Positions 42,939 to 52,108 are shown, counted from the first letter of the stretch. The stretch is DNA of 64,000 bases from Bradyrhizobium sp. AUGA SZCCT0158 (GCF_018130065.1 NZ_JAFCME010000012.1:62001-126000), one strand, 5' to 3'. Numbers and translations are program-made. The notes: generated from the sequence alone by a model not told the origin.

Positions 42939-43726
42939 TTGCCCTTGAACTTGGCTGGACGCTTTTCAAGGAACGCGGTGACGCCTTCCTTGAAATCCTC
43001 CGCCGAGCCCGCGATACGCTGCGACTCGAACTCGAGGTTGAGCTGTTCCTCGAAGGAGTTTTCCGGGCTGTCCCAATAAAGCTTGCGGATCAGTGACAGC
43101 GCGATCGTTGGGCCATTGGCGAGATCATGCGCCAGCTTCATCGCCTCTTCCATCAGGACCGCATCGTCATGGACGCGGTTGACGAGACCCCATTCCAGCG
43201 CCTTTTCCGCCGGCAACCGCTCGCCCATCAGCGACAACTCGACCGAGCGCGCCTTGCCGATCATGCGCGGCAATAGCCAGGTCGATCCGCAATCCGGCAC
43301 CAGGCCGATGCGGCGGAACGCCTGCAGGAAATAGGACGAGCGCGCGCACAGGATCATGTCGCCCATCAGCGCAAAGCTCATGCCGGCGCCGGCGGCGGGG
43401 CCGTTGACGGCGGTCACGAGCGGGCAATGAAGCTTGCGGATACGCCGCAGGAAGGGATGGAAGCCAACTTCCAGCGAGGCGCCGGCGTTGCTCTTGCCGG
43501 GCTTCTGATTGTTGCGGCCCTGCAAATTGGCGCCGGTGCAGAAGGCGCGGCCGGCGCCTGTCAGCACGACGCAGCGCACTTGTTCCTTCTTGTCCTCGAT
43601 CTCGTCGAGCGCATCGGCAAGCCCACCCAGCATGTCCATCGAGACCGCGTTCATGACCTCCTGGTGGTCGAGCCTGAGAACGGCGACCGGGCCATCGAAA
43701 TCGAGCGTGACGTGCTTAAACTGCAT
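42935..43726 (-). CDS. PaaG-like enoyl-CoA isomerase/hydratase
   Basis: Crotonase of 263 residues. Oxyanion segments are GRAFCTGANLQGR and GPAAGAGMSFALMGDMILC (in part). The active-site region FRRIGLVPDCGSTWLLPR places an aspartate (Asp145) where PaaG and delta3-delta2-enoyl-CoA isomerases have theirs, so double-bond isomerisation is more likely than hydration. First gene of the operon with the kinase and DUF6285 genes; a 3-enoyl-CoA produced by phosphate elimination would need just such an isomerase. It is divergent from an SDR gene 150 bases away. Confidence 0.88.
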   Translation of the reverse strand: MQFKHVTLDFDGPVAVLRLDHQEVMNAVSMDMLGGLADALDEIEDKKEQVRCVVLTGAGRAFCTGANLQGRNNQKPGKSNAGASLEVGFHPFLRRIRKLHCPLVTAVNGPAAGAGMSFALMGDMILCARSSYFLQAFRRIGLVPDCGSTWLLPRMIGKARSVELSLMGERLPAEKALEWGLVNRVHDDAVLMEEAMKLAHDLANGPTIALSLIRKLYWDSPENSFEEQLNLEFESQRIAGSAEDFKEGVTAFLEKRPAKFKGK

Positions 43727-43876
43727 TGTTTCCTCATGAGTTGTGTTTACGCGCTATCAGGCAGCGCGATGGGCGGATGTGTTGCTTGGGACCATATTTG
43801 ATTTTCCTGATCGGCTTGTCCATGGTTGAACGCGAACATCTGCCCGCCATCCGGCGCACGACTTGAGGATACATTC

Positions 43877-44656
43877 ATGAGCATTTTCGACCTCTCCGGC
43901 CGCGTCGCAATCGTCACCGGCGGTAATGGCGGCATCGGCCTCGGCATCGCGCAGGCGCTGAACGCGGCCGGCTGCACCGTTTCGATCTGGGGCCGCAACG
44001 CCGACAAGAATGCGAGCGCGGCTGCAAGCCTCGCCAAGGGTCCCGGCAGGGTCGATACAAGGATCTGCGACGTCAGTGACCCCGCCTCGGTCAAGGCCGC
44101 GATGAAGGCCACGCTGGATGCGCTCGGCCGCGTCGACGGCTGCTTTGCCAATGCCGGCATCGGCGGCGGCGGACGGCGCGCCTTCATCGACCGCACCGAG
44201 GAGGAATGGCGAAAAATGTTCGCGACCAATCTCGACGGCGTCTTCCATGTGTTTCAGGCCGCCGCCCGCCACATGACCGAGCGCGCGGAAGCCGGCGACA
44301 AGTTCGGACGGCTGGTGGCGACCTCGAGCCTGGCGTCGCTGTTCGGCACCGCGCGCAACGAGCACTACGCCGGCACCAAGGCCGCGCTGAACGCGCTGTG
44401 CCGCGCGCTCGCCGTCGAACTCGCCCGTCACGGCGTGACGGCGAACGCGATCCTGCCCGGCTGGATCAAGAGCGACATGACGGCGGGCATCATGGCGAAT
44501 GACAAGTTCGTCGCCAACGTGATGCCGCGCATTCCAGTGCGCCGCTTCGGCGAGCCCGCGGATTTCGGCGGCATCGCGGTGTACATCATGAGCCAGGCCT
44601 CGTCGTATCATACGGCGGATTGCTTTGTGATCGATGGCGGGTATACGGCGTTTTGA
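43877..44656 (+). CDS. SDR-family oxidoreductase
   Basis: Classical SDR of 259 residues. TGGNGGIGLGIAQAL is the nucleotide-binding motif, SIWGRNADK suggests NADP preference, FANAGIGGGGR is the NAG motif and SSLASLFGTARNEHYAGTK holds the catalytic Ser, Tyr and Lys. IDGGYTAF ends the chain as usual. The likely reaction is reduction of a keto group or oxidation of an alcohol on an acyl chain. Divergence from the kinase operon suggests it makes or uses hydroxyacyl compounds handled there (LvaD-like role), an inference. Confidence 0.85.
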   Translation: MSIFDLSGRVAIVTGGNGGIGLGIAQALNAAGCTVSIWGRNADKNASAAASLAKGPGRVDTRICDVSDPASVKAAMKATLDALGRVDGCFANAGIGGGGRRAFIDRTEEEWRKMFATNLDGVFHVFQAAARHMTERAEAGDKFGRLVATSSLASLFGTARNEHYAGTKAALNALCRALAVELARHGVTANAILPGWIKSDMTAGIMANDKFVANVMPRIPVRRFGEPADFGGIAVYIMSQASSYHTADCFVIDGGYTAF

Positions 44657-44685
44657 GGGTGGACGTGGCGAAGCTCTCTACACTC

Positions 44686-44807
44686 GTCGTCCCGGCGAAC
44701 GCCGAGACCCATACTCCGCGGCGGATGTTGTTTGCAGAAGGTCTCCAACGCCAGCGCTCCAATTGATGGGCCGCGGCGTATGGGTCCCGGCTCAAGGCCG
44801 GGACGAC
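44686..44807. repeat. Palindromic repeat family A, copy 4
   Basis: GTCGTCCCGGCGAACGCCGA at one end and CCCGGCTCAAGGCCGGGACG near the other; the two arms differ in their inner halves. The centre ends GATGGGCCGCGGCGTATGGG as in copy 3. It follows the SDR stop by 29 bases. Confidence 0.88.
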
Positions 44808-44818
44808 GAAAATTATTC

Positions 44819-45274
44819 TCGCGGCGCAATGCGCCCGAGCTTTGCCCGAAATTCCTTGCCCTCCAATGAGAGGGCGCAGGGAAGACCGGGTGCGCGCTGC
44901 ACCCGCGGTCCCGTGTGCGGCTTGCACTAAGTAGGCTGCACACGAGCATACAGGGCAGCGGTGAACACCCGGCCTTCCCTGCGCAATGGCTTTACGGCTT
45001 ATGCCGTGATCTCCCCGGAGACGAGTTCTTGGTTGACTCCGTCGCTATCGTTTCCGCTTGCGCTTCTCCGACAGCTTGACGCCTGCAACGGGCGCCAGGA
45101 CCACACGGTTTTGCCGTACGCTAAATCCACGCCGTCGTCAGACGTGAACCAGCGTCCACCGCATCCCGCCGCGCGTTCGTGACGTGCGCACGCCCCTCTT
45201 GTCGGGCGGGACGCGACAATTCAAACCGCTGATTTGCCCGACGAGGGAAGCGGAATTTTGCCCGTCGGGTTAAT
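44819..45274 (+). other. Long structured intergenic element, probably a dispersed repeat
   Basis: Part of an 811-base gap without a supportable gene. A 19-base stem with one mismatch (44874-44892, GCGCAGGGAAGACCGGGTG, against 44966-44984, CACCCGGCCTTCCCTGCGC) encloses a second hairpin (44912-44922 with 44934-44944, CGTGTGC / GCACACG). Further on, CCCGACG (45237-45243) pairs with CGTCGGG (45263-45269). I recognise this type of sequence from Bradyrhizobium genomes, where short ORFs in it are often annotated as hypothetical proteins. The structure and orientation suggest a transcribed or mobile RNA-like element; no function is known to me. Confidence 0.6.
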
Positions 45275-45296
45275 TTGTCGCAGCAGCCCACCCACC

Positions 45297-45446
45297 GTCA
45301 CTCCCCGATGCGCAATTGCGCATCTGAGGGCGATGCGCAGCATCGAGCCCGGAATCCATCAGGCGACAGTCCATGCGGGCTGATGGATTTCGGGCCCGCG
45401 CCAAGTGGCGTGTCCTCAGATGCGCAATTGCGCATCGGGGAATGAC
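45297..45446. repeat. Palindromic repeat family E, copy 3, carrying two AATT palindromes
   Basis: A larger member whose two ends each carry the 18-base perfect palindrome GATGCGCAATTGCGCATC (45307-45324 and 45419-45436). GAGCCCGGAATCCATCAG and CTGATGGATTTCGGGCCC form the inner arms. It ends 21 bases before the htpX stop codon. Confidence 0.88.
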
Positions 45447-45467
45447 GAGGTGAGAGACGTTACGCGC

Positions 45468-46406
45468 TCACCCCCACGGGCCGCGCGAGGCCGAGGGGCG
45501 GCCCCACGGGCCGCGGCGCGGCGTGCTGCGGCCGGCACCAGCGGAAGCCGTGCCGCCCGCGCCCAATTCCGCCGCGAGCTGCTGCAGGGCGGCGATGCGG
45601 TTCTCGGTCGAGGGGTGCGTCGTGAACAAATTGTCGACGCCGTGTCCCGACAGCGGGTTGATGATGAACATGTGCGCGGTTGCCGGATTGCGCTCGGCCT
45701 CCATGTTCGGCACCTGGTGCGCCGCGCCGGCAATCTTGGACAGCGCGGAAGCGAGCCACATCGGCTGACCCACGATGCGCGCGCCGAGATCGTCGGCGGC
45801 GTATTCGCGGGTCCGGCTGATCGCCATCTGCACCAGCATGGCGCCGAGCGGCGCCAGGATCATCATCGCGATCGAGCCGATGATGCCGGGGCCGTGGTTG
45901 TTGTCGCGGTTGCCGCCGAAGAACGCGCCGAACTGCGCCACCATCGAGATGGCGCCGGCAATGGTCGCGGTGATCGTCATCAGCAACGTGTCGTGGTTCT
46001 TGATATGCGCGAGCTCGTGCGCGATCACGCCGGCCAGTTCCTCGCGGCTGAGCGACTGCATCAAGCCGGTGGTCACGGCAACCGCCGCGTTCTGCGGATT
46101 CCGGCCGGTGGCGAACGCATTGGGCTGCGCCTCGTCCATCACGAAGACGCGCGGCATCGGCAGGCCGGCGCGCCCGGCAAGCTCGGCCACGAGGTTGTAG
46201 AGGTCGGGCGCGGTTTGCCGGTCGACCTCATGGGCGCCGTACATCGACAGCACCATGCGGTCCGAATTCCAGTAGGCGAAAAGATTGGTCGCGGCGGCGA
46301 TCACAAGCGCGATCATGGCGCCGCCGGCGCCGCCGATCAGATAGCCGACGCCCATGAAGAGGCCGGTAAGACCGGCCAGGAGAATGGCAGTCTTGAAATA
46401 GCTCAT
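45468..46406 (-). CDS. htpX: HtpX-type membrane zinc metalloprotease
   Basis: M48B peptidase of 312 residues, a membrane quality-control protease. Two N-terminal membrane segments span about residues 7-45; the zinc site is HELAH (His130, Glu131, His134), with the third ligand Glu in [13 protein letters not shown]. Two more hydrophobic segments lie near 142-190. The C-terminal tail is Gly/Pro/Trp-rich with a repeated GPWG. The ATG at MSYFKTA is chosen over an upstream in-frame start because it gives the family N-terminus. It is transcribed alone and divergent from the metal efflux operon. Confidence 0.93.
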   Translation of the reverse strand: MSYFKTAILLAGLTGLFMGVGYLIGGAGGAMIALVIAAATNLFAYWNSDRMVLSMYGAHEVDRQTAPDLYNLVAELAGRAGLPMPRVFVMDEAQPNAFATGRNPQNAAVAVTTGLMQSLSREELAGVIAHELAHIKNHDTLLMTITATIAGAISMVAQFGAFFGGNRDNNHGPGIIGSIAMMILAPLGAMLVQMAISRTREYAADDLGARIVGQPMWLASALSKIAGAAHQVPNMEAERNPATAHMFIINPLSGHGVDNLFTTHPSTENRIAALQQLAAELGAGGTASAGAGRSTPRRGPWGRPSASRGPWG

Positions 46407-46645
46407 TGTTGTCTCCCTGCCGCCGCGGCGGCATGCCGTGGCAGACATGACAGGATGTATGGAGCCTACTGGCCTCCCTTCAAGAAGCCATGGTGCGTCG
46501 AGGCGCCGCGGATTACCCGGATGTAATCTGGCGGATAGCGGACGGAATCGATTAGTTAATGGCTTGAGCCATCCAGCGGGTATTCTGGCGAATTAGTGAT
46601 CCAGCCGAGGTTCCCTTGGTGGCCGGAACGTGAGAAAATGCACGG

Positions 46646-47017
46646 GTGAAAATATCGTTCCACCTTTCCCGGCTGCTGGCGATCTTCGTGATCGCAGGGC
46701 TCGTGTTTGCGCCGCTTTCCCGGCCTGCGAATGCGGGCGGCGGTATGGCCATGGCTGCGCCGGTGGCGGCGGAGATGTCTGAAATGGCCGCCGACATGCC
46801 ATGCTGCCCGGACAAATCCGTGCCCATGGATTGCGACCAGTGCCCCCTGATGGCGCTCTGCATGGTCACGAATTTTCAGGTGCCGTCGCCGGCCGGAATG
46901 ATTGAAATCCGGCCCGTCACGGTCCGGCTGCTGGCGCCGGGCAGCGATCCCGAAGCGGATAGCCTCGGCCAACATCCCCCGCCAAGACCTCCCCGACTCC
47001 TGGTCCATTCGGCTTAA
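46646..47017 (+). CDS. Small exported Met/Cys-rich protein upstream of the metal efflux genes
   Basis: Protein of 123 residues starting at GTG. A signal peptide is likely (residues 1-30, hydrophobic, ending PANA). The mature part has many Met (MAMAAPVAAEMSEMAADMP, positions 34-51) and five Cys (53, 54, 63, 66, 72) within 20 residues, including a C-x2-C. This composition suits Cu(I) or Ag(I) binding in the periplasm, a CusF-like job, although it does not share the CusF fold signature that I can see. I do not recognise a named family. It leads the efflux operon, 83 bases before the FixH/YtkA-like gene. Confidence 0.65.
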   Translation: MKISFHLSRLLAIFVIAGLVFAPLSRPANAGGGMAMAAPVAAEMSEMAADMPCCPDKSVPMDCDQCPLMALCMVTNFQVPSPAGMIEIRPVTVRLLAPGSDPEADSLGQHPPPRPPRLLVHSA

Positions 47018-47100
47018 CGCCTGACGTCGTGCGGCGCTTTGATGCGCCCGTGATCCATGCCGCTCACGCGGCAGATCCAGGACAATCGAGGATATAGAAA

Positions 47101-47508
47101 ATGAAGACGTTCACCCATGCGCGCGCCTTGCGGGCCGCGCTGATCGCTGCCGCCATCGGCGGCGCAAGCACGGCCGCGCTCGCGGACATCAAGGACTACA
47201 AGTTCGAACTCGTCGATCAGACCGTCCAGGCCGGACCCGACAAGACCATCACGGTTCGGCTGATGAACACGAAAACCGGAAAGCCGGTACCGGATGCCGT
47301 AATCTTTGCCACCCGCCTGGACATGGCTCCGGACGGCATGCAGGAAATGGCGACCAAGCTCACGCCGGTGCCGGGTGCAGAGCCAGGTACCTATAAGTTC
47401 AAGGCGACATTCGGCATGGCCGGCCGCTGGCAGCTTTCGCTCGGCGCGAAGGTCCAGGGCGAGACCGGTACCGTCGACAACAAGCTTGTCATCACGGCGC
47501 AGAAATGA
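47101..47508 (+). CDS. FixH/YtkA-like periplasmic protein
   Basis: Exported protein of 135 residues. The signal peptide ends after ALA at residue 28. The mature domain is an immunoglobulin-like beta sandwich of the YtkA/FixH type: VRLMNTKTGKPVPDAVIFAT, MAPDGMQEMATKL, PGTYKFKATFGMAGRWQLSL. Such proteins are often encoded with copper or heavy-metal RND systems and may carry metal to the adaptor. The Met in MAPDGM is a possible metal ligand. The stop overlaps the start of the adaptor gene (ATGA), so the proteins are coupled. Confidence 0.82.
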   Translation: MKTFTHARALRAALIAAAIGGASTAALADIKDYKFELVDQTVQAGPDKTITVRLMNTKTGKPVPDAVIFATRLDMAPDGMQEMATKLTPVPGAEPGTYKFKATFGMAGRWQLSLGAKVQGETGTVDNKLVITAQK

Positions 47509-48917
47509 ACCGCGCCGTCATCGCAAGCGCCACCGCCGTGTTGATCGCGGCGGCGGGTGCCGGGCTCGTCCTCGCCGGCGCGCAGGGACTGCCCGCGCGC
47601 GCCATCGCCATGATCACGCGCGCTGCGGCCGACGAGAGCCGCGCGCCGATCTATTTTCAGGACCCGGACGGCAGACCGTCGTATTCGCTGGCGCCGAAAA
47701 AGACGCCCGACGGCCGCGACTATCGCCCCGTTCCGGCCGGAGCCGACGTCAGCTTCGATGAGGAGGCTCCCGAGAAGACAACGCCGGCGGCGTCCGCCGG
47801 CGGCGCTGATCGCAAGATCAAATACTACCGCAACCCAATGGGACTGCCGGACACCTCCCCTACCCCCAAGAAGGATCCGATGGGGATGGATTACATCGCC
47901 GTCTATGAGGGCGAGGACAGCGATGACGGTTCGGTAAAATTGTCGCCGGGAAAAATCCAGCGCACCGGCGTCAAGTCCGAGCCGGCGGCGCCGCGCACCA
48001 TCCGCAGCACGATCCACGCGCCGGGCACCATTCAGCTCGACGAGCGCCGCGTCTCCGTGATCGCGATGCGGGCCGAAAGCTACCTGCAGAAGATCGCCAA
48101 CGTCACCACCGGGAGCCGCGTCGCCAAGGGCCAGCCCTTGATGGAAGTCTACAGTCCGGCGATATCGTCGGCTGCGGCCGAATACATTTCGACTATCAAC
48201 TCGAAGGCCATCAGTGGCGACGCGGCCTATGGCAAGGGTTCACGGCAGCGGCTGATGAATCTCGACGTGCCCGAAGCGGCCATCGTCGCGATGGAGAAAA
48301 GCCGGACGGTTCCGATCGGGATCGAGTGGACGTCGCCGCGCGACGGCATCGTGCTCGAACGCAACGCCATCGAGGGCGCGCGCGCACAGCCGGGCGACGT
48401 TCTATTCCGGATCGCCGACCATGCTTTGCTCTGGGCCATTATCGACGTCGCCGAACGCGACATGGGGATGCTGACGGTGGGGCAATCGGCGACCGTCAAG
48501 GCGCGCGGCTTTCCCGGCCGCACCTTCACCGGGACAATCAGCGTCATCTATCCGCAGATCAACAAGGAGACGCGCACCGGGCGCTTGCGAATCGAGCTAG
48601 CCAATCCCGACCTGGTGCTGATCCACGACATGTATGTCGAGGCCGAAATCGACATCGGCAATTCCACGCCGGTGCTGACAATCCCGGAGAGCGCCGTGAT
48701 GGACACCGGCCGGCGTCAGGCGGTGTTCGTTGACAAGGGCGAAGGCCGTTTCGAGCCGCGCGAAGTCAAGCTCGGCCATCGCGGCGATGGTTATGTGGAG
48801 GTACGGGACGGCGTCAGCGAAGGCGAGCCGGTGGTGGTTTCGGCGAACTTCCTGATCGATGCGGAGAGCAATCTGAAGGCCGCGCTGAAAGGTTTTGCCG
48901 ACGGAGCGCAGCCATGA
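47505..48917 (+). CDS. RND efflux periplasmic adaptor, CusB type
   Basis: Membrane-fusion protein of 470 residues linking the inner-membrane pump to an outer-membrane channel. An N-terminal hydrophobic anchor is followed by two heavy-metal-binding-like segments: YFQDPDGRPSYSLAPKK (from residue 50) and YYRNPMGLPDTSPTPKKDPMGMDY (from 107, written in part). The beta-barrel and hairpin regions follow, with GTIQLDERRVSVIAMR and VAKGQPLMEVYSP. The Met-rich second segment suits Cu or Ag. It overlaps both neighbours by four bases. Confidence 0.92.
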   Translation: MNRAVIASATAVLIAAAGAGLVLAGAQGLPARAIAMITRAAADESRAPIYFQDPDGRPSYSLAPKKTPDGRDYRPVPAGADVSFDEEAPEKTTPAASAGGADRKIKYYRNPMGLPDTSPTPKKDPMGMDYIAVYEGEDSDDGSVKLSPGKIQRTGVKSEPAAPRTIRSTIHAPGTIQLDERRVSVIAMRAESYLQKIANVTTGSRVAKGQPLMEVYSPAISSAAAEYISTINSKAISGDAAYGKGSRQRLMNLDVPEAAIVAMEKSRTVPIGIEWTSPRDGIVLERNAIEGARAQPGDVLFRIADHALLWAIIDVAERDMGMLTVGQSATVKARGFPGRTFTGTISVIYPQINKETRTGRLRIELANPDLVLIHDMYVEAEIDIGNSTPVLTIPESAVMDTGRRQAVFVDKGEGRFEPREVKLGHRGDGYVEVRDGVSEGEPVVVSANFLIDAESNLKAALKGFADGAQP

Positions 48918-51900
48918 TCGCCCGCCTGATCGCGTGGTCGGCGCGCAATCTGCTGCTGGTGCTGTTCGGCGCCGGTTTCGCCACCGCCGCCGGCCTCTAT
49001 GCGCTGGCGCATCTGCCGCTGGACGCCATTCCCGACCTCTCCGACACCCAGGTGATCGTCTATACGGAGTATCCCGGCCAGGCGCCGCAGGTGATCGAGG
49101 ACCAGGTCACCTACCCCTTGACCACGGCGATGCTGACGGTGCCGCGCTCAAAGGTGGTGCGCGGGTTCTCGTTCTTCGGCGTGTCGTTCGTCTATGTGAT
49201 CTTCGAGGACGGCACCGATATCTACTGGGCGCGCTCGCGCGTGCTCGAATTCCTCAACAGCGCTTCGGCGCGCCTGCCCGCGGGCGTGACGCCGACAATG
49301 GGACCGGACGCCACCGGCGTCGGCTGGGTCTACCAATACGCCGTGATGTCGAAAGAGCTGAACCTTTCCGACACCCGCGCGATCCAGGACTGGAATCTGA
49401 AGTTCGCACTTGCCAAGGCCGAAGGCGTCGCCGAGGTCGCCAGCGTCGGCGGCTTCGTCCGGCAATACAACGTGGTGCTCGATCCGCAACGCATGCGCGA
49501 CCTCGGCATCACCATGCCAAAAATGCGCGACGCCATCCGCGCCAGCAATGCCGATGTCGGCGGCCGCACCGTCGAATTGTCCGAGTTCGAATACGTCATT
49601 CGCGGCAAGGGCTACATCAAGGGTATCAACGACCTCGGCAATATCGTGCTCAAGAGTAGCGGCGGCACGCCGGTGCTGCTGAAAGACGTCGCCCGCGTCG
49701 AACTCGGGCCCGACGAGCGGCGCGGCATCACCGAACTCAACGGCGAAGGCGAAGTCGCCAGCGGAATCGTGCTGCAGCGTTTCGGCGTCAATGCGCTGGA
49801 CGTGATCCAGAACGTCAAGAAGCGGATTGCCGAGATCGCCAGCGGCCTGCCGAAATCGGTCGAGATCGTCGCGGTCTACGACCGCTCGGACCTGATCAAC
49901 GCCGCGATCGATACGCTCAAGCGCACCCTGTTCGAAGAGAGCGTGATCGTCGGGCTGGTGTGCATCGTGTTCCTGCTGCATGTGCGCAGCGCCCTGGTCG
50001 CGATCCTGATGCTGCCGGTCGGCGTGCTGATGGCGTTCGGCGCCATGAAGCTGCTCGGCCTCGGCTCCAACATCATGAGCCTCGGCGGCATCGCGATCGC
50101 GATCGGCGCGATGGTCGATGCGGCGATCGTGATGATCGAAAACGCGCACAAGCATCTGGAGCGCGCCGAGCCCGGGCGATCGCGCATCGATGTGCTGATC
50201 GAGGCGGCGTCACAGGTGGGGCCCGCGCTGTTCTTCAGCCTGATGATCATCACGGTGTCGTTCATGCCGATATTTACGCTGGAATCCCAGGAAGGCCGGT
50301 TGTTCAGCCCGCTCGCCTTCACCAAGACCTTTGCGATGGCGGCGGCGGCCTTGTTGTCGGTGACGCTGGTGCCGGCACTGATGGTGATCTTCGTGCGCGG
50401 CAAGATCATTCCCGAGCACAGGAACCCGATCAACCGCTTCCTGATCTGGGTCTACCGTCCCGTCATCAAGGCCGTGATGCGCGCCAAGGTGCTGGTGATC
50501 CTTCTGGCGGTAGCGGTGCTCGCCGTGACGATCTGGCCGGCGCGGCAGCTCGGCACCGAGTTCATGCCTAACCTCAACGAAGGCACTTTGCTCTACATGC
50601 CGACGACACTGCCCGGCATATCCGTCACCAAGGCCGGTGAATTGCTGCAGACCCAGGATCGGATCATCCGAAGTTTTCCGGAGGTCGCTTCCGTGTACGG
50701 CAAGGCCGGACGCGCCCTGACGGCGACCGATCCCGCCCCCTCCGAAATGTTCGAGACCGTGATCAATCTCAAACCAAAGGCGGAATGGCGGGCCGGCGTC
50801 ACCGTGGAGAGCCTGACCGCCGAGATGGACCGGGCGCTGCAGTTTCCCGGCGTTTCCAACGCCTGGACCCAGCCGATCAAGGCGCGCATCGACATGCTGT
50901 CGACCGGCATCCGGACGCCTGTTGGCGTCAAGGTGATCGGCACCGACCTCAACGAGATCGACCGGCTCGCAAAACAGATCGAACAGGTGCTCAAAGCGGT
51001 GCCCGGCACGTCATCGGCCTATGCCGAACGCGGCATCGGCGGCTATTACCTCGACATCGTCCCCGACCGCGCCGCACTGGCGCGCTACGGCATCATGGTG
51101 CAGGACGTCAACGACGTGATCGCGACCGCGCTTGGCGGCCAGACCGTCACCACGACCGTCGAAGGGCGCCAGCGCTTCGGCGTCAACATGCGCTATCCCC
51201 GCGATCTGCGCGGCGATACGCAATCGATCATCCGTGACGTGCTGGTGCCGATGCCGGGCGGCGGCGCGGTGCCGCTCGGCGAAGTCGCCAAGGTCGCACC
51301 GTCGCGCGGGCCGACCTCGATCCGTACCGAGAACGGGCAGCTCGCGACCTACATCTATGTCGATATCCGCGACCGCGATATCGGTGGCTACGTCGCTGAC
51401 GCGCAGGCTGCCGTAAAGGCCAGCATCGAATTTCCGCCGGGCGCCTATGTGATGTGGAGCGGCCAATACGAGTATCTCGAACGCGCCACGGCGCGGCTGA
51501 AGATCGTGGTGCCGGTGACGCTGATGATCATCTTTCTGCTGCTCTATCTCAACTTCCGCTCGCTGACCGAAACCATGATCGTGATGCTGTCGCTGCCGTT
51601 CGCGCTGGTCGGCGGCCTGTGGCTGATGTGGTGGCTGGGCTTCAACCTGTCGGTCGCCGTCGTCGTCGGCTTCATCGCGCTTGCCGGCGTTGCCGCCGAG
51701 ACCGGCGTGGTGATGCTGATCTATCTCAACCAGGCGCTCGACGAGATCAGGGCACGCCGGGCGGCCGAAGGCCGCGCGCTGACGAAGCAGGACCTTTACG
51801 ATGCGATCATGGAGGGCGCCGTCGAGCGGGTGCGGCCGAAAATGATGACGGTCGTTGCCATCATGGCGGGGCTATTGCCGATCATGTGGAGCACCGGCAC

Positions 51901-52078
51901 GGGCTCCGAAATCATGCAGCGTATCGCGGTGCCGATGATCGGCGGCATGATTTCATCGACGCTGCTGACCTTGATCGTGATTCCCGCGATCTATGCGCTG
52001 GTCAAAGGCGCGCGGCTGGAGCGGGTCCGCAGCCCGGCGATGAATCTCAATGGCAAGCCGGGCGAGGCCGGAATATGA
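48914..52078 (+). CDS. cusA: Heavy-metal RND efflux pump, CusA type (Cu(I)/Ag(I))
   Basis: Inner-membrane RND transporter of 1054 residues, HME family, twelve predicted membrane segments with two large periplasmic loops. Three methionines fit the metal-selecting triad of E. coli CusA: Met562 (LLYMPTTLPG), Met612 (APSEMFETV) and Met661 (RIDMLSTGI), with the same spacing as Met573/623/672. The transmembrane acid in GAMVDAAIVMIENAHKH (Asp402) supports proton coupling. Copper or silver export is therefore favoured over Zn/Co/Cd. No outer-membrane CusC-like gene is in the window, so the channel must come from elsewhere. Confidence 0.93.
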   Translation: MIARLIAWSARNLLLVLFGAGFATAAGLYALAHLPLDAIPDLSDTQVIVYTEYPGQAPQVIEDQVTYPLTTAMLTVPRSKVVRGFSFFGVSFVYVIFEDGTDIYWARSRVLEFLNSASARLPAGVTPTMGPDATGVGWVYQYAVMSKELNLSDTRAIQDWNLKFALAKAEGVAEVASVGGFVRQYNVVLDPQRMRDLGITMPKMRDAIRASNADVGGRTVELSEFEYVIRGKGYIKGINDLGNIVLKSSGGTPVLLKDVARVELGPDERRGITELNGEGEVASGIVLQRFGVNALDVIQNVKKRIAEIASGLPKSVEIVAVYDRSDLINAAIDTLKRTLFEESVIVGLVCIVFLLHVRSALVAILMLPVGVLMAFGAMKLLGLGSNIMSLGGIAIAIGAMVDAAIVMIENAHKHLERAEPGRSRIDVLIEAASQVGPALFFSLMIITVSFMPIFTLESQEGRLFSPLAFTKTFAMAAAALLSVTLVPALMVIFVRGKIIPEHRNPINRFLIWVYRPVIKAVMRAKVLVILLAVAVLAVTIWPARQLGTEFMPNLNEGTLLYMPTTLPGISVTKAGELLQTQDRIIRSFPEVASVYGKAGRALTATDPAPSEMFETVINLKPKAEWRAGVTVESLTAEMDRALQFPGVSNAWTQPIKARIDMLSTGIRTPVGVKVIGTDLNEIDRLAKQIEQVLKAVPGTSSAYAERGIGGYYLDIVPDRAALARYGIMVQDVNDVIATALGGQTVTTTVEGRQRFGVNMRYPRDLRGDTQSIIRDVLVPMPGGGAVPLGEVAKVAPSRGPTSIRTENGQLATYIYVDIRDRDIGGYVADAQAAVKASIEFPPGAYVMWSGQYEYLERATARLKIVVPVTLMIIFLLLYLNFRSLTETMIVMLSLPFALVGGLWLMWWLGFNLSVAVVVGFIALAGVAAETGVVMLIYLNQALDEIRARRAAEGRALTKQDLYDAIMEGAVERVRPKMMTVVAIMAGLLPIMWSTGTGSEIMQRIAVPMIGGMISSTLLTLIVIPAIYALVKGARLERVRSPAMNLNGKPGEAGI

Positions 52079-52108
52079 TGTTGGCCCCGCAGGGCGAAGG
52101 AGGACGCG

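Noticed and set aside
44961-45182. 73-codon plus-strand open frame in the gene-free block
   Set aside because: It lies inside the long structured element and one of the stem arms; no RBS or coding pattern is seen. Such frames are often annotated as hypothetical proteins in related genomes, which I think are artefacts of the repeat.
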